DNA of 47,766 bases from an uncultured Erythrobacteraceae bacterium (lineage in GTDB: Bacteria; Pseudomonadota; Alphaproteobacteria; Sphingomonadales; Sphingomonadaceae), in the NCBI GenBank assembly GCA_946482075.1, contig CAMLQG010000016.1, forward strand, positions 1 through 47,766. The letters run 5' to 3'. The position numbers and the translations under genes are program-made. Positions 41,118 to 47,766 of the stretch are shown in pieces (the first letter of the stretch is position 1; every line of letters begins with the position of its first letter). The notes beneath the pieces were generated by a model. That model saw nothing but the letters and a program-made list of their open reading frames with translations, was not told the DNA's origin and made no database searches.

Positions 41118-41825
41118 TCAGAGTGCCGCGAGCCCGCGTTCCAGCCGGCGCAATTCCTCGCCCCTGAGCGCGCCGGCCAGGATCATGCCGGGCCCGTTGA
41201 CCAGGTCGGCGCGATAGCTTTCCACCGGGTAGCGTTCGGTCACCCAGGCGGAGATCGTGAAATAGGCGGACAGAGTGAGCTGACGGGCGATGCTGGTCAC
41301 GTCCACACCTTCGCGCAGCATGCCTTGCGCCTGGATCAGCTTGAGATCGCCCAGGAACTCCTCGATACCCGCTCGCTGGAAGGGGCGGGCGAGCGGCGTG
41401 GCCTCCAACGTGGTCGTGCGCACGGCGCTTTCGACATAGGCTGCCTGCGTGAAGGCCGAACTCCAGAACATCGTCAGCAGGGTCAGCGGTGCGTTGAGAT
41501 CGTGCTGCGCCGCTTCGATCCGGGCGACCTGTGCGATCGACGAAACCCAGTCCGCCGCAGAAGCGCCCATCAGTTCCATCCGGTTGCCGACGAGATTGTA
41601 TATCGTCTGCACGGAAACTCCGCTTTCGCGCGCGACCGAGCGGAGCTGCACGGCGTCGAATTCCTCCTGCGTCATCACCATGCGCGCGGCGGCGAGGATG
41701 TGCGAACGCCGCCGGCGCTGATCGTACCAGCGCCACCCCTGCGTGGGGTCCAGCGGCACGGGCGTGGGGCTCAATGGATCCGGCACCGTTTCCACGGGCC
41801 AGGATATATCGCTCTTCCCTAGCAT
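41118..41825 (-). CDS. TetR family transcriptional regulator
   Basis: A 235-aa regulator. A 35-residue N-terminal leader precedes the helix-turn-helix (RRRRSHILAAARMVMTQEEFDAVQLRSVARESGVSVQTIYNLVGNRMELM). The remaining part is a helical ligand/dimer domain. The ligand is unknown. A 10-base palindrome 40 bases upstream may be its own operator. Confidence 0.87.
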   Translation of the reverse strand: MLGKSDISWPVETVPDPLSPTPVPLDPTQGWRWYDQRRRRSHILAAARMVMTQEEFDAVQLRSVARESGVSVQTIYNLVGNRMELMGASAADWVSSIAQVARIEAAQHDLNAPLTLLTMFWSSAFTQAAYVESAVRTTTLEATPLARPFQRAGIEEFLGDLKLIQAQGMLREGVDVTSIARQLTLSAYFTISAWVTERYPVESYRADLVNGPGMILAGALRGEELRRLERGLAAL

Positions 41826-41864
41826 GGCAGGCTCACATCTTGCGTTCGCCGATTATCGTTGTGC

Positions 41865-41874
41865 GCAAATTTGC
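41865..41874. promoter_or_regulatory. Possible TetR operator
   Basis: GCAAATTTGC is a perfect palindrome 40 bases upstream of the TetR start, in the region between it and the 3' end of the exporter gene. Symmetry does not extend well beyond the core, so the assignment is tentative. Confidence 0.35.
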
Positions 41875-41930
41875 ACGTTCGATGGTTCAACGCAATAATG
41901 GGGCGCGGGCATGATGACTGGGCGGTCTCT

Positions 41931-42812
41931 TCAGCTCATAAAGTCATCCCCCGGGCGCTGGATGGTTGGGCGGTTGGTGACAGAGCAGCCTGCACTGGCA
42001 GCTATCATCAAGGCGACCGCGACCCATTGAGACAGGGTCAGAACTTCCTTCAGCAAGATGAAGCCGACGATCGCGGCTATCGCCGGAGCGCTGCTCGTCA
42101 CGACTCCGAATACCCGCGTATCGAGCGTCCGAAGGGCTTTGATCTCCATGAAATATGGAAGGGCGCTCGACAGGATGGCGACCGTGATGCCGATCGTCAG
42201 CACTCGCGGGCTAAGGAAGTCCTCATTCGCAACAGAAAGCGCGGCCGGAACCGTGGCAAGGCAGGCAATCGCCATCCCGAGCGCGACCGCCACCGTGCCG
42301 GTGGCTTCCGATGCGCGCTTCCCGAACACGATATAGAGCCCCCAGCACGCAGCAGCGCCCAACGCGAAGATGATTCCGAGGGGGTCGAGCATGGCGTTCT
42401 GTCCGGGCCAGGGAACCAGGAGCAAAAGCCCGGCCAGCGCCAGGGCAAACCAGATCAGATCAGGCAGGGACCGGGAAGCGAACAATACTACCGCCAGCGG
42501 CCCGCAAATCTCGATTGCCACTGCCAGCCCGATCGGAATGCGTTCGATCGCCCAGTAGATAAGCAGATTCATTCCGCCGATGGCAAGGCCGTATGGGATC
42601 AGCCAGATCGCCTGATCGAGCCTGGGCCGGACCGACCAGGCTCGAAACGCCACCAGCAGAATGCCTGCCGCAATCGTAGTCCTGAGAGCGGCCACGCCTT
42701 CCGGCCCAACCAGAGGGAACAGGCCCTTGCCGAGCGCCGCGCCCACGTTGATCGAAACCTGCGCCCCCATCACTGCCAGGGATGCGAGGGAAGCGGAGCG
42801 CCGAACCGACAT
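41931..42812 (-). CDS. RhtA-like EamA family exporter
   Basis: A 293-aa protein with ten hydrophobic helices in two EamA repeats. SINVGAALGKGLFPLVGPEGVAALRTTIAA and ERIPIGLAVAIEICGPLAVVL resemble the threonine/homoserine exporter RhtA. FGVVTSSAPAIAAIVGFILLKEVLT is the second repeat. Export of amino acids or related metabolites from the cytoplasm is inferred. It begins 6 bases after the GNAT gene and is co-transcribed with it. Confidence 0.88.
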   Translation of the reverse strand: MSVRRSASLASLAVMGAQVSINVGAALGKGLFPLVGPEGVAALRTTIAAGILLVAFRAWSVRPRLDQAIWLIPYGLAIGGMNLLIYWAIERIPIGLAVAIEICGPLAVVLFASRSLPDLIWFALALAGLLLLVPWPGQNAMLDPLGIIFALGAAACWGLYIVFGKRASEATGTVAVALGMAIACLATVPAALSVANEDFLSPRVLTIGITVAILSSALPYFMEIKALRTLDTRVFGVVTSSAPAIAAIVGFILLKEVLTLSQWVAVALMIAASAGCSVTNRPTIQRPGDDFMS

Positions 42813-42818
42813 GGGTCG

Positions 42819-43301
42819 CTACAGGGCCTGGAACATGACGAGCGCGTCCACATAACCATGGGCGGGATGGTGGAACGCGTCAGGCAGGCGGCCGACGACG
42901 CGGAAGCCGAGGCTCTCCCACAGCCGTACCGCGCGTTTGTTGGTGCTGACCACGAAGTTGAACTGCATCGCCCGATAATCGCGCCGCCGGGCATGGTCCA
43001 GCGAGTGCAGGCACATTGCCCGCGCGACGCCTCTACCCGTCGCGTGCGTGCCGGTGATATAGCCGCAATTGCAAACATGACGGCCGCCGCCGGCCTGATT
43101 GGGGCGGATGTAGTAGGTCCCCAGAATTTCGCCATCCGCTTCCGCGACGAAGGTTTCCTTCTCCGTTCCCAGCCAATAGGCCAGCACTTCGGCTTCGCTC
43201 ATTTGCGGGTCGAGAGCATAGGTTTCGCCTGTGCGGATCACCGGTCCGACAATGGCCCAGATTGCGGCGCGATCTTCGGCTGTTGCGGGGCGAATGAGCA
43301 T
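42819..43301 (-). CDS. GNAT family N-acetyltransferase
   Basis: A 160-aa acetyltransferase. VAEADGEILGTYYIRPN is strands 2-3, TGTHATGRGVARAMCLHSLDHARR is the acetyl-CoA pyrophosphate loop, and STNKRAVRLWESLGFRVVGRLPDAFHH is the C-terminal part. The whole protein resembles sphingomonad GNAT proteins of unknown substrate. It may acetylate the molecule exported by the next gene. Confidence 0.9.
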   Translation of the reverse strand: MLIRPATAEDRAAIWAIVGPVIRTGETYALDPQMSEAEVLAYWLGTEKETFVAEADGEILGTYYIRPNQAGGGRHVCNCGYITGTHATGRGVARAMCLHSLDHARRRDYRAMQFNFVVSTNKRAVRLWESLGFRVVGRLPDAFHHPAHGYVDALVMFQAL

Positions 43302-43368
43302 TCCCTCACAGGTAACGACTTTGGCTGACCGGACAAGCGGCCTGTCCGTTCCCCGCCAGCGGGTGGTC

Positions 43369-45027
43369 TCAGGCAGCCTGCTTCGCGCCTCCGCTGCCCG
43401 CGTGCCGTCCGGCCCGCCTGCCGGAGAACACCGTATCCGCGATGGAAAGGCCGCTCATATAGCCGGCGGAACAGATGCCGACTGCGGTGCGGCCTGCGGC
43501 ATAGAGGCCGGGGATGGTGCCGCCGCCTTCGCGCTCCACCTCGCCCGTTGCTTCGTCCACCGTCAGTCCGCCCAGAGTGAAGGCCATGGTCGGCGACCAG
43601 TAATTGTCGACCGAGGTGTTGACCGCATAGAACGGCCCCTTGCGGATCGCGTGGAGCTTGTCGGGCGATTTCTCGTATGGGTCGGGCCCGCCCTTGTCGG
43701 CGATGGCGTTGAATTCGACGACAGTGTCGACCAGCGCCTTGGGATCGACGCCGATCTTCCGCGCCAGCTTCTCCAGGCTGCCTGCCCGCTTGGTGCCGCC
43801 AAGCGCCGCATTGACCAAGGGAGGCAGGCCCCAGGTCATGAACATGCCCTTGCCGGGGAAGGCGGACTGCTTCATCGCCTTCCAGAACGTGCCGCCTTCC
43901 ATGATCAGCCAGGACTTGCAGCCCGGCTGTTTGATCACCGCATTGCCGATATCGGCGTGGTAGGCGTCTTCGGCGGTGAAGCGCTTTCCGTTCGCGTTCA
44001 CCAGGATGCCGCCTTTCACATAGGCGAGCGGCGGGGAGAGCGGGGAGCCGATGAAGAGGTTCTCCATCAGTCCGGTCTTGCCGCCGGCAGAGGAGCCGAG
44101 AAGGATGCCGCTGCCGTCGCAGCCCATCGATCCCAGGCGCAGCAGACCGTTGAAGCTGCGAGCGACTTCCGGCTGGTACTTCGCCAGCATTTCCAGATTG
44201 TAGATGAACCCGCCGGACGACAGGATCACACCGTTCCGTGCGCGGATCAGGCGTACGGTGCCATGCGCGGCTTCCAGATCGCGCACGGTCGCGATCGCCT
44301 TTTCCGCCCGCTTGTTGTTGAACGGCTTCCACGGGTCGATGATCGCGCAGAGCTTCTCGTGCTCGGCGCGATATTCCTTGGGCAGTTCGCTCGCTTCCAC
44401 GCCGATGACCCGGCCGCCGCCGTCCATCACCAGCCGCGTGACGCGGGTGTGGGGCGCTAGCCGGCCGCCGAGCCTGTCGGCGGCCGCGCGCAGCTTCTCC
44501 ATGTGCAGCCAGCCGCCATTGCCGGGTGTCGCCACCCGGTGGCCGCGCGGGGCGGGCTGGGCGACGACGCGGAACTTCGCGGTGTTTTCGTTGCCCGAAT
44601 AGTAGAGCCAGTGCGGATCGGGCGGGAAGGCGGTCTTGTCGAGGAACGCATTGCTGCCATACGGCACACCATGGCCCGAAAGCCATTCGACATCGGCATT
44701 GCTGCCGTCGCAATAGCGGCGCAGCGTTTCGTCCTTCAGCGGGACTTTCTCCGCCTTGAGATATTTGAACATTTCCTCGGGCGTGTCGTCAAAGCCTGCC
44801 TCGCGCTGGAAAGGGGTGCCGCCCGCATAGAGCACGCCGCCGCTGTGCCGTGTCGCCCCGCCACCCGCGAAGCGGTCAAGCGCGAGGACATCTGCCCCTT
44901 CCTCCCGCGCCTGGATCGCGGCGACCACGCCCGCGCCACCATAGCCGACCACGACCACGTCCGCCGCATCGTCCCATTGCACGTCTTCGGGCGACGCCGC
45001 ACGCAAAGGTTCACCGATCACAGACAT
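43369..45027 (-). CDS. FAD-dependent dehydrogenase (fumarate reductase/ketosteroid dehydrogenase-like)
   Basis: A 552-aa flavoprotein of the FAD_binding_2 family. VVVVGYGGAGVVAAIQAREEGADVLALDR is the Rossmann dinucleotide site near the N terminus. GGGATRHSGGVLYAGG, ARNGVILSSGGF and GLYAAGRTAVGICSAGYMSGLSIAD are further FAD contacts. This fold includes urocanate reductase, fumarate reductases and 3-ketosteroid 1-dehydrogenase; I cannot choose between them. ATG 45027 follows GAGAGGGGA; the frame to 45180 overlaps the divergent gene. It shares a 131-base promoter region with the 2-oxoacid dehydrogenase genes. Confidence 0.87.
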   Translation of the reverse strand: MSVIGEPLRAASPEDVQWDDAADVVVVGYGGAGVVAAIQAREEGADVLALDRFAGGGATRHSGGVLYAGGTPFQREAGFDDTPEEMFKYLKAEKVPLKDETLRRYCDGSNADVEWLSGHGVPYGSNAFLDKTAFPPDPHWLYYSGNENTAKFRVVAQPAPRGHRVATPGNGGWLHMEKLRAAADRLGGRLAPHTRVTRLVMDGGGRVIGVEASELPKEYRAEHEKLCAIIDPWKPFNNKRAEKAIATVRDLEAAHGTVRLIRARNGVILSSGGFIYNLEMLAKYQPEVARSFNGLLRLGSMGCDGSGILLGSSAGGKTGLMENLFIGSPLSPPLAYVKGGILVNANGKRFTAEDAYHADIGNAVIKQPGCKSWLIMEGGTFWKAMKQSAFPGKGMFMTWGLPPLVNAALGGTKRAGSLEKLARKIGVDPKALVDTVVEFNAIADKGGPDPYEKSPDKLHAIRKGPFYAVNTSVDNYWSPTMAFTLGGLTVDEATGEVEREGGGTIPGLYAAGRTAVGICSAGYMSGLSIADTVFSGRRAGRHAGSGGAKQAA

Positions 45028-45158
45028 TCCCCTCTCGCATTCCTTTGCGTCTGAACCTGCGCCCAATCGGGAAGCGCAGCAAGCTCCCTTGCGTTCGCGC
45101 AATCGTCCCTGCAGGAAATCTCGCGGCTTTTGTGCGTTGATCACACAGGAGGATGGGA

Positions 45159-46421
45159 ATGGGCGCCAGCAACCGGACACCGCTTTCGCTGCATGTGCCC
45201 GAGCCGCGTTCCCGGCCGGGCGATCCGGTCGATTATTCCTATCTTGATATCCCGCCTCCCGATGCGATCACGCGGCCCGACGAAGCGGTCGATGCGCGCG
45301 CCACACATGATCTCGCTTACGGCCTCGTGCGCGTGCTGGATGATCAGCACGAGGCCACGGGCAGCTGGGATCCGCATCTTGACGACGACACGCTGCTTCG
45401 AATGCTGCGCATAATGGCGCTTCTGCGCGCATTCGACGATCGGATGTTCCGCGCGCAACGGCAGGGCAAGACGAGCTTCTACATGAAGTGCACCGGGGAG
45501 GAAGCGGTGGCGGTCGGCGCCACTTTTGCGCTCGATCGCGAGGACATGTGCTTCCCCTCCTATCGCCAGCAGGGTATCCTCTTCGCGCGCGATTATCCGA
45601 TCGTGCAACTCATAAACCAGATCTATTCCAACCGGCTCGACCCGCTCCACGGAAGGCAGCTGCCGGTGATGTATTCCGCGTGCGACTATGGCTTCTTCAC
45701 GCTCTCGGGCAATCTCACCACGCAGTACCCGCAGGCGGCCGGCTGGGCGATGGCGAGCGCCTCCAAGGGGGACAGCCGGATAGCGTCGGCCTGGTGCGGG
45801 GAAGGCTCAACATCCGAGGGAGACTTCCACAACGGGCTGACTTTCGCATCGGTCTACAACGCGCCGTGTATCTTCAACGTTGTGAACAACCAGTACGCGA
45901 TCTCCAGCTTCTCGGGTTTCGCGGGCAGCGAACGGACGACCTTCGCCGCGCGCGCGATCGGCTATGGCATCCCCGGCCTGCGCGTGGACGGCAACGATAT
46001 CCTCGCGGTCTGGTCCGCCACGCGCTGGGCGGCGGACCGGGCGCGGCTGAACCTGGGCCCTACGCTGATCGAGTTCTTCACCTATCGCGCGGAAGCGCAC
46101 AGCACCTCCGACGATCCTTCCGCCTACCGCAGCGCGCAGGAACGCGAGGAATGGCCGCTCGGCGATCCGATCACCCGGCTGAAGCGCCACTGCATCGCGC
46201 GCGGGATCTGGGATATGGAGCGCCAGGAAGCGATGGATCTCGAAATGGCGCAGCAAGTCGCAGCCGCGCAGAAGGAAGCGGAAGCGAACGGCATCCTCGG
46301 CCATGGCCTCCACCAGCCGGACGTCACCATGTTCCAGGACGTGTTCGAGGAGATGCCCTGGCACCTGCGCGAACAATGCGCCCAGGCCATTCGGGAAAGG
46401 AAGCTCAAATGGCCCGAATGA
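45159..46421 (+). CDS. bkdA1: Branched-chain 2-oxoacid dehydrogenase E1 component, alpha subunit
   Basis: A 420-aa thiamine-diphosphate enzyme subunit. The ThDP motif is GEGSTSEGDFHNGL...NN (214-244); YRAEAHSTSDDPSAYR is the phospholoop region of branched-chain E1-alpha. It decarboxylates branched 2-oxo acids from Val, Leu and Ile and hands the acyl group to E2. AGGAGG (45147-45152) abuts ATG 45153, so ATG 45159, six bases beyond it, is the better start. It overlaps the E1-beta start by 13 bases. Confidence 0.93.
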   Translation: MGASNRTPLSLHVPEPRSRPGDPVDYSYLDIPPPDAITRPDEAVDARATHDLAYGLVRVLDDQHEATGSWDPHLDDDTLLRMLRIMALLRAFDDRMFRAQRQGKTSFYMKCTGEEAVAVGATFALDREDMCFPSYRQQGILFARDYPIVQLINQIYSNRLDPLHGRQLPVMYSACDYGFFTLSGNLTTQYPQAAGWAMASASKGDSRIASAWCGEGSTSEGDFHNGLTFASVYNAPCIFNVVNNQYAISSFSGFAGSERTTFAARAIGYGIPGLRVDGNDILAVWSATRWAADRARLNLGPTLIEFFTYRAEAHSTSDDPSAYRSAQEREEWPLGDPITRLKRHCIARGIWDMERQEAMDLEMAQQVAAAQKEAEANGILGHGLHQPDVTMFQDVFEEMPWHLREQCAQAIRERKLKWPE

Positions 46422-47422
46422 CGATGATCCAGGCGATCAACGATGCGCTGGACGTGATGATGGCGCGGGATCGCGATATCGTGATCCTGGGCGAGGATGT
46501 CGGCTATTTCGGCGGGGTCTTCCGCGTGACGGCGGGTCTGCAGGAGAAATACGGCAAGACCCGCTGCTTCGACACGCCGATCAGCGAATGCGGCATCATC
46601 GGTTCCGCCATCGGCATGGCGGCCTATGGCTTGCGGCCCGTGCCCGAGATCCAGTTCGCGGACTATATCTATCCGGGGCTGGACCAGATCATCAGCGAAG
46701 CCGCGCGCATCCGGTACCGTTCCGCCGCGGACTTCACCTGCCCGATCACTATCCGCGTGCCGTTCGGTGGCGGGATCTTCGGCGGGCAGACGCACAGCCA
46801 GTCGCCCGAAAGCCTGTTCACCCATATCTCGGGTATCAAGACGGTGGTCCCATCTACCCCGCGCGATGCCAAGGGCTTGCTGATCGCCGCGATCGAGGAC
46901 AATGATCCGGTGATCTTCATGGAGCCCAAGCGCTGCTACAACGGCCCGTTCGACGGCTATTACGACCGCCCGGCGAAGAGCTGGACGAAGGACGAGCGCG
47001 GCGAGGTCGAGGAAGGCTATTTCCGCATCCCGCTGGGCAAGGCGGAAGTGGTCCGCGAGGGCGAAGCGCTGACCGTGCTTGCGTACGGCACGATGGTTCA
47101 CGTTGCAGGGCAAGTGCTGGAAGAACATGGCGTGGATGGCGAACTGATCGACCTGCGCACGCTGCTGCCGCTCGACATCGAGACGATCGAAGCTTCGGTC
47201 AAGAAGACCGGCCGCTGCCTGATCGTGCATGAAGCCACCCGCACCAGCGGCTTCGGTGCGGAGCTGTCCGCGCTGGTGCAGGAACGCTGCTTCTACCATC
47301 TGGAAGCGCCGATCGAACGCGTGACGGGCTTCGACACGCCCTATCCGCATTCGTTGGAATGGTCCTATTTCCCGGGCCCGATCCGGATCGGGGAAGCGTT
47401 GGAGCGGGTGCTGGGGCAGTGA
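46409..47422 (+). CDS. bkdA2: Branched-chain 2-oxoacid dehydrogenase E1 component, beta subunit
   Basis: A 337-aa transketolase-like subunit. ILGEDVGYFGGVFRVTAGL, DTPISECGIIGSAIGMAAYGLRPVPEIQFADYIYPG and FGGGIFGGQTHSQSPE are E1-beta blocks. ATG 46409 has AAGGAAG upstream. A start at 46418 would give an ATGA overlap and lose three residues. The E2 and E3 genes that normally follow are not in the remaining 344 bases, so they are either beyond the window or elsewhere. Confidence 0.93.
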   Translation: MARMTMIQAINDALDVMMARDRDIVILGEDVGYFGGVFRVTAGLQEKYGKTRCFDTPISECGIIGSAIGMAAYGLRPVPEIQFADYIYPGLDQIISEAARIRYRSAADFTCPITIRVPFGGGIFGGQTHSQSPESLFTHISGIKTVVPSTPRDAKGLLIAAIEDNDPVIFMEPKRCYNGPFDGYYDRPAKSWTKDERGEVEEGYFRIPLGKAEVVREGEALTVLAYGTMVHVAGQVLEEHGVDGELIDLRTLLPLDIETIEASVKKTGRCLIVHEATRTSGFGAELSALVQERCFYHLEAPIERVTGFDTPYPHSLEWSYFPGPIRIGEALERVLGQ

Positions 47423-47618
47423 ACTGAGACGGATCAGGTTGACACTTGAGCTCCCGAAAGCGCCCCTGGCTCCTCTCCCTCATCGCCACCTCAACACCAA
47501 GGAAATCGGGCCATCCACGGGGTGAAGCCCTGGTTCGCAGCGTGTGGCCTTTCAGAACAGGCGTGTCGCCCGGGAGCGGGAGCGGCACGGCAGCGGACAG
47601 AACGTTTGCGGTGGCGCT

Positions 47619-47656
47619 TCATCTGCGAGGTTAAGGCAGATTTGTCGCGTGTAGGA
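47619..47656. repeat. Dispersed 38-base repeat, copy B
   Basis: Aligns without gaps to 11021-11058, sharing TAAGGCAGATTT and TGTAGGA at the same spacing. It lies in the 344-base stretch 47423-47766 after the E1-beta gene, which otherwise holds two hairpin repeats and no gene that I can support. Confidence 0.6.
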
Positions 47657-47689
47657 AAATGGTTTCTGCACCCCACCCTTCAAGTTCGA

Positions 47690-47720
47690 AATGTCCGCTT
47701 GCGACCCACAAGCGGACGTT
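47690..47720. repeat. Palindromic repeat (GTCCGCTTG type)
   Basis: GTCCGCTTG (47693-47701) pairs with CAAGCGGAC (47709-47717) over the loop CGACCCA, and flanking A-T pairs extend the stem to 47690-47720. The sequence resembles a short element I have seen scattered in sphingomonad intergenic DNA. Confidence 0.65.
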
Positions 47721-47734
47721 TCCCTAACCCCGTC

Positions 47735-47754
47735 ATGCCAGCGCAGGCTGGCAT
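47735..47754. repeat. Variant REP-like palindrome
   Basis: ATGCCAGCGCAGGCTGGCAT is the same element as at 10761-10780, with one base changed in each arm (C to G and G to C) so that the stem is kept. Confidence 0.8.
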
Positions 47755-47766
47755 CTGTTTGCACCG

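Noticed and set aside
43369..45027. 3-ketosteroid 1-dehydrogenase
   Set aside because: The FAD fold is shared, but I could not see the specific C-terminal pattern of KstD, so only a general family call is given.

Overview
The window looks like chromosomal DNA of an alphaproteobacterium of the order Sphingomonadales (Novosphingobium/Sphingobium-like). This is inferred from the high GC, from sphingomonad-style housekeeping genes (GtrA, HtpX, plant-type gshA, accBC, SelO of about 470 aa), from a catabolic locus with its own TonB-dependent receptor, and from short palindromic intergenic repeats of the ATCCCAGCGCAGGCTGGGAT and 'TGAGCTTGTCGAAGG' kinds that I associate with these genomes. I see no insertion sequence, prophage, CRISPR array or rRNA. 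Two tRNA genes are present.

Layout. 1-3473: end of a RarD permease, a glycine-zipper envelope protein, a lipoprotein, and an orphan AstD-type aldehyde dehydrogenase. 3498-10715: SelO pseudokinase, an alpha/beta hydrolase overlapping a GT4 glycosyltransferase, YfgM-like and BamB envelope-assembly factors, and a large ICMT-like membrane protein. 11076-17034: gshA and rsmE, ubiA, a YbaN-like protein, a ferritin-like di-iron protein overlapping a GtrA protein, and HtpX. 17061-31977: the most distinctive part. Eight catabolic genes on the minus strand (LLM monooxygenase, acetoacetate-decarboxylase-like enzyme, esterase, Rieske oxygenase, MmgE/PrpD, P450, acyl-CoA dehydrogenase, APH-like kinase) follow a TonB-dependent receptor. 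Opposite the receptor lie an amidohydrolase and a GlxA/AraC-type regulator. Together they look like a self-contained uptake, oxidation and acyl-CoA degradation pathway for an unidentified substrate.

32006-33392: an AhpD-like carboxymuconolactone decarboxylase and an ECF41 sigma factor with all three signature motifs of its C-terminal extension. They are preceded by what appears to be the sigma factor's own promoter (TGTCACA, 16 nt, CGTC). 33479-39083: LemA and DUF3137 proteins, tRNA-Pro(UGG), tRNA-Ile(CAU), a polysaccharide deacetylase, a degenerate histidine-kinase-like protein and an Lrp regulator. 39141-41825: accB-accC and a TetR regulator. 41931-47422: an RhtA-like exporter with a GNAT enzyme, a FAD-dependent dehydrogenase, and the divergent E1-alpha/E1-beta genes of a branched-chain 2-oxoacid dehydrogenase. 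The last 344 bases hold only repeats.

The observations I value most are the ECF41 module with an apparently perfect target promoter, the split ACAD10/11-like kinase plus dehydrogenase pair inside the catabolic cluster, and the complete six-ligand di-iron site in the ferritin-like protein. All functions are read from sequence features and remembered family knowledge; no searches were run.
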